Below are positions 28,301-32,889 of a DNA stretch of 64,000 bases, piece by piece (within the stretch, counting starts at the first letter, position 1; the number at the start of each line of letters is the position of its first letter). The notes beneath the pieces are model-generated. The model searched no databases. It was given only the letters and a program-made list of their open reading frames with translations, and was not told where the DNA came from. This DNA is from Alitta virens (lineage: Eukaryota; Annelida; Polychaeta; Phyllodocida; Nereididae). A program made the position numbers and the translations under genes. The stretch spans positions 29,124,720 to 29,188,719 of the forward strand of contig OW028585.1 of NCBI GenBank assembly GCA_932294295.1, given 5' to 3'.

Positions 28301-31300
28301 GGAACAGGATCACCTTGACCGCTCGAACAATAGTGACCCTCTGGACATTCCTCACAAGATGATGCTCCAGCATTAGAGTACTGACCAGCAGTACAATCAA
28401 TGGGGGCAGAAGTTTCGGACAATGGACATGCCTGACCAGCAGGACAAATCAAACAGGACTCCGATCCACTGCTGTTTGTGTAACTGCCTGCGCCACACGA
28501 CTGAAGAAAAACAATGTTATTATGAAATACTGCCAATATTATACAATTCTTCCCGAGTGCCAAGTGCAATATCAGTTCAGATTAGGATTGTCATTGATAT
28601 CAATTTTTCATTTGATATCGATATCAGTATTCAACTTTCGTTACTGCAATATTGCGAAATTGTGCACATTTTGTATTATCAGCATTGCCAGTTACAAATG
28701 GAACCACTTAACTCCCAAGTCATTGTGAAACCATTTATCTTAAAGTCTTTAATGTGATAACTGCAAAGCCATTTTGTTAGGTAATCAGTTTGCAATTTTG
28801 GATGGGGGCTGTGAGGGCAAGTGCTCATCATGGCACAAATGTACAATTATAGAGGATAAACAATGAATCGAAACATGAATTTTTTCGATTTTTCGCAATG
28901 TCGATATCAATATTTTCTCCATTCATCAATATACAGCATATCGATGACAACCCTAGTTCAGATTCACAATAATTTATTTTGCCAAATAATTCAGACAAAC
29001 AATTTTATAACATGGCACAATATAAAATATTTGGCAGGGTGACCTTCTCCCAAAAGATATATAATATATCGCTGTTGGGAGGCAACCTTATATTACAGTG
29101 TTCCAGCTAGGATTCGAATTGGGCAATATTAGGGCACCTAAAAAGATTCATTTAGGGCGACAAGCTAGTTTGAAAAAAAAAAGGAAAAAAAAAGCTCTTC
29201 ACTTAATTTCGGGCATGGTGGTGACAAAATCAGGCATGGCCTAAGGGGCATTGGCCCAGCACCATGTTCAAATGACCTAGCTGGAACACTGTATAAACAT
29301 AAATCATACTTTAAATAGTTAACTGCCATTACAAGTATTATCATAGCGGCCCTAGAGTTTACCAACCAATTGTGACTGATTACCTGATTGATTGAATGGC
29401 TGACTGATAAATTGATAGCTGACTGACTGACTGTCTGACTGACTGATTGATTGATTGATCGATTGATTGACTGACTGAATAATTGATTGATTGACTGATT
29501 ATTTCTGACTGCATATGAGACTGATCAGCACTTATTTATTCCCTGAACTTTTTTTTCTTCTTCTTAATCTACCTGTATCGCTAACATTTTCACACAGTTG
29601 GCACACTATCTTCTCAGAAATGATACATTTGTTTTCATCCTATAAATAACTGGATTATTGAGTAAATTGATTCAACTAATACCATACTATATCTATTTTC
29701 ACACATACCGAGCTTCAATACAATGATGTCATAAGATATATAATGGAAATAGTCTGGATCCACTATCAGATGTCCAATATAATCAAGCCATGAAAATCAA
29801 TAAATATTTGAATATGCTCAATGCATGGCTAGAAAGTGTAATTCTATCCAATATCAAAAAGACATCTTGAGTACTAAGACAGATAGATCCTCGTAACATA
29901 GATAGATCTTTGTACCAGGGTCGCCTTAATGACCATGCTGTCATTGATGATGAGGTTGACAACACACGACTGAAGGAACACTTCACCATTTAGACCAATC
30001 ACAAATGAAACCACCAAATTATTTGAGACTTACTTTTTGTTCTGAGTTCTAAGATATGATAAGATAAGATAAGAAAAATTTTTATTTAACGTCGGTGGTG
30101 ATATTAAACATGGTAACTTGCCCAATAATCAAGAAGACCTCATAACTACATGGCCATTGTGCCACGTGTGTTTTCCATGCGTTTGGATAAATGCATGGAA
30201 AATGCATGGTTTTTGCCAGATTATAATTAGCTAAAAACCATGCGTTTTCCATGCGTTTATCCTTCTCATGGAAAATGCGCATGGCACATTTGGCCATGTA
30301 TCAGTCTAAAGTCACAAATTTTAGGCACATATTCTTCCTTGGTGAAATTAGAGCTAGTTTCTCTATTACAATCTTCTTCTTAAGACGCAGTACATATATA
30401 TTAGTGCATTTTAATAATATTCAATCCACACCTACAATTAATGCAAAAACATGAATCATTTCAATGAGCACAGTCTGCAATATCTCATTGCAAACGCATG
30501 GCAGAGTGCCAGACAAACACTCTAAAGTGATAATTACATAGTCACAATATCCTATCATTAAAATGTAGCAGCTAAGCTCTGAAGACTTTTGACAGGTGTG
30601 CAACATGTAATTTACACCACTGGTTAATCCCTTTGACCAATTTTTGGGCGAGACTGTAGTAAGACACTCATATAAGAAGTCACTACATGCTTATAATACA
30701 GGGATCGAAATAAGGTTCAACAATGGTAACCCACTTTCCGGTTACCATAAATATTGATGTGGTAACCTACTGGTAACTTACTGTTGTTACCAAATAATTT
30801 GAGGCATTTTGTCACGAACGGCAGTCTGTTTGCGTGAAAAGAAACTATGGTAACCTCCACGTAACCTGAATGATCGTTCTCGACTTATTTCGAGCCCTGC
30901 ATATACTTATTTCAATTGCAGTGCATGGAGTTAAGGTATGATGGTAAAAAAACAAAAGCAATCTTTTTTTCCTTCAATGAAAATCAGGCAAATGAACACC
31001 ATGATATTATGGATTTGACCAAGACTGAAAGAGATCTCCTTACATCATGTAACATGGTCTTGAAAGATAGTGAACCTCTCCCTTTACTACACCACTGAAT
31101 TGATGAGTGGCCTCATTAGTGAGAGGCCTTTATAGAAAGGTTTGCTATCAGTGATAGAAATTTGGGTGAGACTGTAGTAAAACAAAAATTTGCCATTGTA
31201 AAAAAGAAATTCTACTTACCAAACAAGCAGAACTTGACGAAGATCCCGGTACGGGGTTGTAGGTCCCAGGACTACAAGCTACTGCAGCATTGGCACCTCC

Positions 31301-32889
31301 TGCGCAGCTGCAAATTAAGGGTGATAGCCACTCAGTAAAATATATTTGCACTAATTTAACTTTAGATATTCTTTACAAAACTGTCACATTTTATTAAGAA
31401 TTATTTAAAAATTTAACACTTTTGTTAAAAATTTTATTTGTGAGGTGCGAAAAAATTTGAAGAAATGACTCCGAACTTCTAAAAATAAAAGTAAATTAAA
31501 GTAAGGGGTCTCCAAATTTTTCTTTGCAGCAGCACCATCTATTTAATAATAAGTTTATTAAACTATTAAAACAATGTAATTCTCACTGATATCCTGGCAG
31601 ACACTGTAAACATGCGGATGCCTCAACGCTGTAAAATTCTCCCGACGCACAACTCGCAGCACAATCAACATCACAATCACAAACTGAGGCAGATTCTGAA
31701 AGAAATAATTCAGAACTTTAAATGATATTTTCCAGGTGATGTACCTTTCGAGTATAATTATGAAATTTTATACATAGGCCTACAATGAGAATTTGCATTT
31801 CATTATATATATAATTTGACAAATCTGATTAAAGGCAGGGCTCGACAATAACGCCTGTCCAACTGTCCTGGACAGGTAAAAATGCCTGTGGGACAGCCAG
31901 CACCATCACCTGACCTGTCCCATGGGACAGGTAGGAACCGAGAAGAAACATTTCTTGATTGCGGTCAGGAAGCCAGTTTGAATGAAAGCATACATTTGGA
32001 CATCAAACATTAACTTTAATTTTGGTGTAAAATTCAATTTATGCCATATCTATCACACATTGGCTGCATGCTTATAAAAATGACGTTAGAGAGACTAATA
32101 AGCTAAAAAATGAAGGACATACCTGTAAAATATATTGATCATGAATGTGTTGGACACATAATATTATATTTCTTTTGTGACTTCTGTGTCACTAAAACTC
32201 ATTCATAAGGAAACTTAATAGATATTTGAGCAAACCTAATTACAAGAAAAAAGAGCCATAGAATTTAACTGGAAATATCTCAAAAGGCAAAATCAATTGA
32301 TATGTAGTCAGTTGATAAAGTTTTACAAGCATTAGTCTTTATTTTCGTATACCGTTACGGAGGGTATTACCGACAGGGTGGGTATTTTCGACACTTAAAT
32401 TAGATTAACAAAATTGTTAACATTCTAATTTGAGTGTCGATAATACCCCCCCTGTTGATAATACCCTCCGTAACGTTACATGTTTAATATTTCTGAAATA
32501 AAATTGTACAAAATCTGGACAGGTATCATAGCTGGTGGGACAGGAAAAATATAATAAAACCTTTAGTATCGAGCCCTTTTAAGGTTTCCATTATATGATT
32601 ATGGCAATTATATATACTTTAAGTGGTGATTAAAAATCATGAATAAACACAAACAGATGAGCTCATTTCTGAATTTACAGGCTAGTTGTTTAACATTTAA
32701 ACGGCCTTATTTATCATCTGTGGCACTCAACGTGCGCATTCCTGTATTTTCTAAATTTATTAACTTCAACTTACCTTTAACATTAAGAGCCAATAAAAAC
32801 AAGATTACAAAATAACCAGGGCATAATTCCTCGTTTTTCTTCCTAAATGGGCTCCATTTCCATTTAAACGCCAGCATGTTAGTCCACAT
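1..32889 (-). CDS. Giant cysteine-module (GCC2/GCC3, ephrin-receptor-like) protein, 39 exons in window, 3' end missing
   Basis: The gene extends past the left edge. From the 5' end the exons are 32775-32889, 31587-31695, 31220-31307, 28269-28500, 27625-27771, 26720-26845, 26339-26408, 26075-26193, 25058-25174, 24060-24275, 23140-23286, 21935-22106, 21474-21619, 20840-20969, 20467-20598, 20110-20294, 19356-19592, 18939-19046, 18095-18289, 17359-17565, 16790-16927, 15946-16116, 14558-14707, 13861-13977, 12574-12715, 11545-11684, 10711-10928, 9768-9960, 9356-9538, 8157-8354, 7281-7494, 6236-6507, 5496-5807, 4954-5097, 3546-3717, 2472-2647, 1835-2096, 830-1110 and 1-89. Every junction keeps the frame, giving 2190 codons. 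Exon 1 supplies a hydrophobic leader; all later exons encode cysteine modules of about 50 residues with CPxGxYC and CPxGTY motifs and many N-x-S/T sequons. This resembles Pfam GCC2_GCC3/Ephrin_rec_like repeats. It is probably secreted or membrane-bound; the function is unknown. A transmembrane or catalytic domain could lie beyond the window. Introns not covered by a repeat entry show only AT-rich sequence. Confidence 0.9.
830..1110 (-). CDS. Cys-module gene exon 38
   Basis: Encodes FYCDSMGLDHPTGVC, then CDAGYYCTGG, CDPGYYCPLG, CIAGMYC and CSAGYYCLNG, ending TDGTT. Phase 2 in, phase 1 out. Acceptor TTCTGACAG, donor GTACGT. Confidence 0.92.
1510..1813. mobile_element. MITE family A, copy 1 (degenerate ends)
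   Basis: Left end CGCAGTATAGCGGACCC and right end GGGTCTGCTATACTG are inverted repeats. The interior shares the TTTGGGTGCAGCAGCCC hairpin with the other copies. No coding capacity. Confidence 0.75.
1835..2096 (-). CDS. Cys-module gene exon 37
   Basis: Begins GHHCPTGSAAPTPCPAG, then CPAGFYCAIN, CPEGYYCVAG and CLDCLP. Phase 1 in, phase 2 out; donor GTGAGT. Confidence 0.92.
2472..2647 (-). CDS. Cys-module gene exon 36
   Basis: Encodes PSWMLKSASECTPC, then CDPGYYCSGG and ends ECPT. Phase 2 in, phase 1 out; donor GTAAGA. Confidence 0.92.
2680..3014. mobile_element. MITE-like element rich in CGATA palindromes
   Basis: Starts TAGGGGTCCATATCG and ends with the loosely inverted CCGGTACAGACACCTA. 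The interior carries ATCGATACTCGATATATCGAT. No clear target duplication. Confidence 0.5.
3546..3717 (-). CDS. Cys-module gene exon 35
   Basis: Begins GLSEPAGEISAGYFALAG, then CRKGSYCPEG and CPAGTY. Phase 1 in, phase 2 out. The first Cys positions of this module are replaced (GYFALAG where neighbours have GYYCxGG). Confidence 0.9.
4954..5097 (-). CDS. Cys-module gene exon 34
   Basis: Begins GSYCPASTVSVPLTTP, then CPVGTFSNVTG and CPGGKYCDTE. Phase 1-1, 144 nt; donor GTATGA. Confidence 0.92.
5496..5807 (-). CDS. Cys-module gene exon 33 (longest, 312 nt)
   Basis: Begins GKSESSACVSCDPGQFC, then CSPGYYCTGG, CPQHYICTAG and CPAGFLCFPG, ending CPQ. Phase 1-1. It carries two or more modules, so it may reflect an intron loss between duplicated units. 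Confidence 0.92.
6236..6507 (-). CDS. Cys-module gene exon 32
   Basis: Begins THRSSIDDCHTCPPG after a split Gln codon, then CKAGHICYG, CHAGYYCPEG and CPAGTYNPFTG. Phase 2 in, phase 1 out, 272 nt. Confidence 0.92.
6729..7121. mobile_element. MITE with CAGGGTATCCACT ends
   Basis: Perfect 13-bp terminal inverted repeats, CAGGGTATCCACT and AGTGGATACCCTG; interior repeats of AATTCCCTGTATTTTCCCTG. 393 bp, no target duplication found. A truncated relative starts at 14808. Confidence 0.8.
7281..7494 (-). CDS. Cys-module gene exon 31
   Basis: Begins GYYSPNGSLAQREC, then CEPGFYCPTKG and CPAGKYC, ending GTFSN. Phase 1 in, phase 2 out; donor GTAAGT. Confidence 0.92.
7752..8001. mobile_element. MITE with CAGGGCTCC ends
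   Basis: Ends CAGGGCTCC and GGAACCCTG, flanked by TACAAT on both sides (7746-7751, 8002-8007). The interior is built of ATTCCATGACTTTTCC repeats. Confidence 0.7.
8157..8354 (-). CDS. Cys-module gene exon 30
   Basis: Begins GSSVPKPCPQGTYSN, then CDAGYYCSSV and CWGGYYCTGG, ending YATDA. Phase 1-1, 198 nt. Confidence 0.92.
8493..8809. mobile_element. MITE family A, copy 2
   Basis: Begins AGTGCAGTATAGCGGACCC and ends GGGTCTGCTACACTGCACT. The interior has GCGGGGGTTTGGGGGCGG followed by TAGCCCCC, a hairpin seen in all copies. Length 317 bp. Confidence 0.85.
9356..9538 (-). CDS. Cys-module gene exon 29
   Basis: Begins NLEQMTDCHLCDLGWYC and ends GGYCVL. Phase 1-1, 183 nt. The acceptor (CATCACAG) has a weak pyrimidine tract but is the only one that keeps frame and module spacing. 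Confidence 0.85.
9768..9960 (-). CDS. Cys-module gene exon 28
   Basis: Begins EQCPEGTYTDVFGTP, then CPAGYYCPIG and CPGGYYCEEG, ending IGRYGNVT. Phase 0 in, phase 1 out; acceptor AATTATAG, donor GTGGGT. Confidence 0.88.
10177..10489 (+). mobile_element. tRNA-derived SINE, full copy
   Basis: The head carries RNA polymerase III A box TGGTCTAGTGG (10187-10197) and B box GGTTCAATCCC (10230-10240). The body has GGCGGTCCCTTGTACTC and GCTGAGGCAAGTAAAAGATC; the tail is (TATC)n. Confidence 0.85.
10711..10928 (-). CDS. Cys-module gene exon 27
   Basis: Begins ATLEMINCPIGTYNP, then CDPGRYCLEG and CDKGFYCP, ending SYGPRM. Phase 1 in, phase 0 out; donor GTAAGC. Confidence 0.9.
11545..11684 (-). CDS. Cys-module gene exon 26
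   Basis: Encodes HFCNGTSTSLSSM, CPAGYFCPEG and ends AQYCPE. Acceptor CTTGCAG, donor GTATGT; phase 2 in, phase 1 out. Confidence 0.9.
11970..12379 (+). repeat. Dispersed repeat family B, copy 1
   Basis: Starts TAGTGGATTTTTTACGGAAGG and ends near AAAGCACTTTTAAAAC. It contains CAATTCTATTGGC, GTGATTGGCTGAAGC, TCTGAAAAGCAAAATGAGTA and CAGTGAAAAGACTC, all conserved in the other copies. No protein is evident. Confidence 0.82.
12385..12521 (-). mobile_element. SINE head fragment
   Basis: GACATCCAGCTGAGATACAG, TTTGAACCCGGGACCTTC and CTTAACCACTCTGCCACCCA mark the reverse tRNA-like head. Confidence 0.75.
12574..12715 (-). CDS. Cys-module gene exon 25
   Basis: Begins GEPAKRQFDCLPCPAG, then YYCLKG, ending CDICRI. 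Acceptor AACACAG, donor GTATGT; phase 1 in, phase 2 out. Confidence 0.9.
13615..13846 (+). repeat. Repeat with TTATC-type tail, copy 1
   Basis: Contains GGCAAAAAGCTTTTATAGCTT and ends CACCGACTTTAAATCTTATC plus further CTTAT units. Shared with 16391-16640. Confidence 0.65.
13861..13977 (-). CDS. Cys-module gene exon 24
   Basis: Begins GHYCEAAYVHPVMCEAG and ends NPVYVGP. Phase 1-1, 117 nt. It has fewer cysteines than its neighbours. A TTATC-tailed repeat ends about 15 bp from the donor. Confidence 0.88.
14558..14707 (-). CDS. Cys-module gene exon 23
   Basis: Begins GGDSAPSGTCPPGYYC and ends CKNCTQ, with CNNGTYNDDYG between. Phase 1-1, 150 nt; donor GTGTGT. Confidence 0.9.
14808..14960. mobile_element. 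Truncated relative of the 6729-7121 MITE
   Basis: Shares GTATCCACTCAATTTT, TTCCCTGTTTCACTAGAT and CACCACCAAAATACCACTAA with the left part of the 6729 element, then diverges. Confidence 0.75.
15449..15897. mobile_element. hAT-like MITE with 8-bp target duplication
   Basis: Ends TAGGGCTTCACACC and GATATGGAGCCCTT, flanked on both sides by ATCACAAT (15441-15448 and 15898-15905). An 8-bp target duplication is typical of hAT transposons. No transposase. Confidence 0.8.
15946..16116 (-). CDS. Cys-module gene exon 22
   Basis: Begins GNFSSAVEPKPCLPG, then CPAGTYSDNS and CPAGQYCI. Phase 1-1, 171 nt. A hAT-like MITE with an 8-bp target duplication (15449-15897) sits 48 bp beyond its donor. Confidence 0.92.
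   Translation of the reverse strand, partial: VTSAVQWNQNLAYRVITVPYKLPRLTGTRALQELTRTILICGDRTSAPCVQLDSIV
16338..16377. repeat. (TA)n microsatellite
   Basis: About 20 uninterrupted TA units, flanked by the short direct repeat GGATTCATA. Confidence 0.95.
16391..16645 (+). repeat. Repeat with TTATC-type tail, copy 2
   Basis: Shares GGCAAAAAGCTTTTATAGCTT and CACCGACTTTAAATAC plus TTATCTTATC with 13615-13846. It also has a CTCTAAGGCAATTTTTTGCC block found in the main SINE. Confidence 0.65.
16790..16927 (-). CDS. Cys-module gene exon 21
   Basis: Begins GYYCPNGTITDDQFPC and ends CPEGYYCGWGT. Phase 1-1, 138 nt; donor GTAAAA. Confidence 0.9.
17359..17565 (-). CDS. Cys-module gene exon 20
   Basis: Begins EATQCLDCPAGHYCPWG, then CDPGMYNPDA and CWAGWACPE, ending PCHQ. 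Phase 1-1, 207 nt; donor GTCAGT. Confidence 0.92.
18095..18289 (-). CDS. Cys-module gene exon 19
   Basis: Begins GGTYNPDKNGTSEAVC and ends PNTSLS, with CPSGQYCPDG and CAAGFYCTEG. Phase 1-1, 195 nt. The donor segment is repeated about 65 bp downstream in the intron; using that copy would read through a stop, so this donor is chosen. Confidence 0.9.
18544..18777. mobile_element. G-tract foldback MITE, copy 1
   Basis: Inverted ends AGGGCTTTTCCATTTAAAA and TTTTAAATGGAACAGCCCT with adjoining GGGGGG and a long C run on the other side, so the arms would pair G with C tracts. Confidence 0.78.
18939..19046 (-). CDS. Cys-module gene exon 18
   Basis: Begins GFFCTGPGDYEYENKPC and ends TTFPCP, with CPEGHFCLIG between. 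Phase 1-1, 108 nt; donor GTATGA. Confidence 0.9.
19356..19592 (-). CDS. Cys-module gene exon 17
   Basis: Begins ESTKSPCLPGTYSQEG, then CFECDPGFIC and CPAGTYNPFNG, ending CPP. Phase 1-1, 237 nt; donor GTGAGA. Confidence 0.92.
20110..20294 (-). CDS. Cys-module gene exon 16
   Basis: Encodes VACNFGYYSYGSQRLC, CREGYYCP and CPAGYACPEPY. Acceptor TTTTTGCAG, donor GTGAAT; phase 2 in, phase 1 out. Confidence 0.9.
20467..20598 (-). CDS. Cys-module gene exon 15
   Basis: Encodes HYCPSTVADVEITCPDG, CTACPEGYEC and ends TKDS. Symmetric phase 2-2, 132 nt; donor GTATGT. Confidence 0.9.
20840..20969 (-). CDS. Cys-module gene exon 14
   Basis: Begins GSTTCTQCPRGYACPFSYS and ends CTTCLA. Acceptor TTCTCCAG, donor GTAAGT; phase 1 in, phase 2 out. 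Confidence 0.9.
21020..21131. repeat. (CTA)n microsatellite
   Basis: An imperfect CTA/CTG/CGA trinucleotide tract of about 110 bp. It creates poly-Tyr, poly-Leu and poly-Thr frames that are not genes. Confidence 0.95.
21187..21357. mobile_element. MITE with CAGTGTTC ends
   Basis: Ends CAGTGTTCAAG and CTTGAACACTG. The interior GAGCGCCATGCCCAAATT resembles the 29096 and 46840 elements. Confidence 0.65.
21474..21619 (-). CDS. Cys-module gene exon 13
   Basis: Encodes ISEPLACSPGTYSSSG, then CTTCPAGMKCP, ending WYSVA. Acceptor CAATTCAG, donor GTGGGT; phase 2 in, phase 1 out. Confidence 0.9.
21935..22106 (-). CDS. Cys-module gene exon 12
   Basis: Begins GSVSSGSQTNCTVCPAG and ends CPAGKYCPRT. TTTCTAG acceptor and GTAAGT donor; enters phase 1 and leaves phase 2. 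Confidence 0.92.
23140..23286 (-). CDS. Cys-module gene exon 11
   Basis: Begins GSICINPASDPVPCPDG and ends CPT after CPAGHYCPATDAS. Phase 1-1, 147 nt, the same length as exon 5; GTGAGA donor. Confidence 0.92.
23518..23819. mobile_element. MITE family A, copy 3
   Basis: Begins AGTGCAGTATAGCGGACCC and ends GGGTCCGCTATACTGCACT, a perfect 19-bp terminal inverted repeat; 302 bp. Confidence 0.88.
24060..24275 (-). CDS. Cys-module gene exon 10
   Basis: Begins STICTTCRAGYYCVEG and carries two modules, with CSVCPAGHQC and CLTCPIG. Phase 1-1, 216 nt; GTATTC donor. Confidence 0.92.
25058..25174 (-). CDS. Cys-module gene exon 9
   Basis: Begins GQYSRPGWTSCQDCPGG and ends CPPGNYSAIG. Symmetric phase 1-1, 117 nt; donor GTGAGT. 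Confidence 0.9.
26075..26193 (-). CDS. Cys-module gene exon 8
   Basis: Encodes LAPVACETGYFSMEGDAKC then CPAGFFCPDTTTETPCGS. TTTTGTAG acceptor and GTGTGT donor; enters phase 2 and leaves phase 1. Confidence 0.88.
26339..26408 (-). CDS. Cys-module gene exon 7 (shortest, 70 nt)
   Basis: Encodes NETASTAQDACTPCSAGFEC and ends CSDPT. TTTTTCAG acceptor and GTAAGT donor. Enters phase 1 and leaves phase 2; the split Thr codon joins exon 8. Confidence 0.87.
26720..26845 (-). CDS. Cys-module gene exon 6
   Basis: Begins GASFCDPCPAGKSC and ends CTKCGT. Phase 1-1, 126 nt; TTCTCAG acceptor and GTGAGT donor. Confidence 0.9.
26931..27339 (-). repeat. Dispersed repeat family B, copy 2
   Basis: Full-length copy in reverse orientation (GTTTTAAAAGTGCTTTTCAG through GAAAATCCACTA), bordered by the TTCTA microsatellite. 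Confidence 0.85.
27341..27416. repeat. (TTCTA)n microsatellite
   Basis: A TTCTA/TTCTATTC pentanucleotide tract that abuts family B copy 2. Confidence 0.93.
27625..27771 (-). CDS. Cys-module gene exon 5
   Basis: Begins GQSTCNTRCPAGYACP and contains CELCPAGFY. A symmetric phase 1-1 exon of 147 nt (49 codons), one full module length. Confidence 0.92.
28032..28243. mobile_element. G-tract foldback MITE, copy 2
   Basis: Ends GCTGTTCCATTTAAAAAAGA and TCTTTTTTAAATGGAACAGC, perfect inverted repeats bordering a long G run on the left and C runs on the right. Confidence 0.85.
28269..28500 (-). CDS. Cys-module gene exon 4
   Basis: Begins SCGAGSYTNSSGSESC. It carries two consecutive modules with CPAGQACP and CPEGHYC cores and ends PSV. 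TTCTTCAG acceptor, GTAAGT donor, leaves phase 1. The intron before it (28501-31219) is the largest of the 5' region and holds several MITEs. Confidence 0.92.
28583..28955. mobile_element. hAT-like MITE with 8-bp target duplication
   Basis: Ends TAGGATTGTCATTGATATC and GATATCGATGACAACCCTA-type inverted repeat, flanked by GTTCAGAT at 28575-28582 and 28956-28963. Related to 61953-62333 in opposite orientation. Confidence 0.85.
29096..29291. mobile_element. MITE with CAGTGTTCCAGCTAG ends, copy 1
   Basis: Terminal inverted repeats CAGTGTTCCAGCTAG and CTAGCTGGAACACTG, 196 bp. The interior includes GGCATGGCCTAAGGGGC. Confidence 0.8.
29376..29515. repeat. (TGAC/TGAT)n microsatellite
   Basis: Interleaved GACT and GATT tetranucleotides with several interruptions. 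Confidence 0.9.
30055..30112 (-). repeat. Repeat with TTATC-type tail, end fragment
   Basis: GATAAGATAAGATAAG followed by TTAACGTCGGTGGTGAT, the reverse of the CACCGACTTTAAAT tail region. Confidence 0.55.
30699..30899. mobile_element. MITE with CAGGGATCGAAATAAG ends
   Basis: Inverted ends CAGGGATCGAAATAAG and CTTATTTCGAGCCCTG. The interior has repeated GGTAACC motifs. 201 bp. Confidence 0.75.
31220..31307 (-). CDS. Cys-module gene exon 3
   Basis: An 88-nt exon that completes the module begun in exon 2 (HCAGGANAAVACSPGTYNP). TTTGCAG acceptor and GTAAGT donor; leaves phase 0, one of only two phase-0 introns in the gene. Confidence 0.88.
31587..31695 (-). CDS. Cys-module gene exon 2
   Basis: Encodes the start of the mature protein, a dense cysteine stretch (ESASVCDCDVDCAASC) followed by a CLQCLPGY half-module. 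TTTCAG acceptor and GTGAGA donor; leaves phase 2. Confidence 0.85.
31836..32577. mobile_element. Element with CAGGGCTCGA ends, intron 1 of Cys-module gene
   Basis: Starts CAGGGCTCGACAATA and ends TAGTATCGAGCCCTT; both ends carry CTGGACAGGTA-type repeats. It contains the palindrome at 32354-32474, probably a nested insertion. Confidence 0.6.
32354..32474. repeat. Near-perfect 121-bp palindrome (foldback)
   Basis: Arms of about 51 bp start GTTACGGAGGGTATTA and pair with TAATACCCTCCGTAAC; even the centre TTAACAAAATTGTTAA is self-complementary. Likely a foldback element nested in 31836-32577. Confidence 0.88.
32775..32889 (-). CDS. Cys-module gene exon 1 (signal leader)
   Basis: The start ATG is at 32889, with an alternative in-frame Met four codons later. 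A long basic and aromatic N-region precedes a hydrophobic core, GYFVILFLLALNV, so it reads as a signal peptide or signal anchor. The exon ends in phase 1 at a G|GTAAG donor. The true transcription start was not identified. Confidence 0.7.

Larger units (their letters stand above)
28501..31219. other. Cys-module gene intron 3 (2.7 kb)
   Basis: Mostly MITEs (28583-28955, 29096-29291, 30699-30899) and a tetranucleotide tract. No additional cysteine-module exon was seen on the minus strand. Confidence 0.7.
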
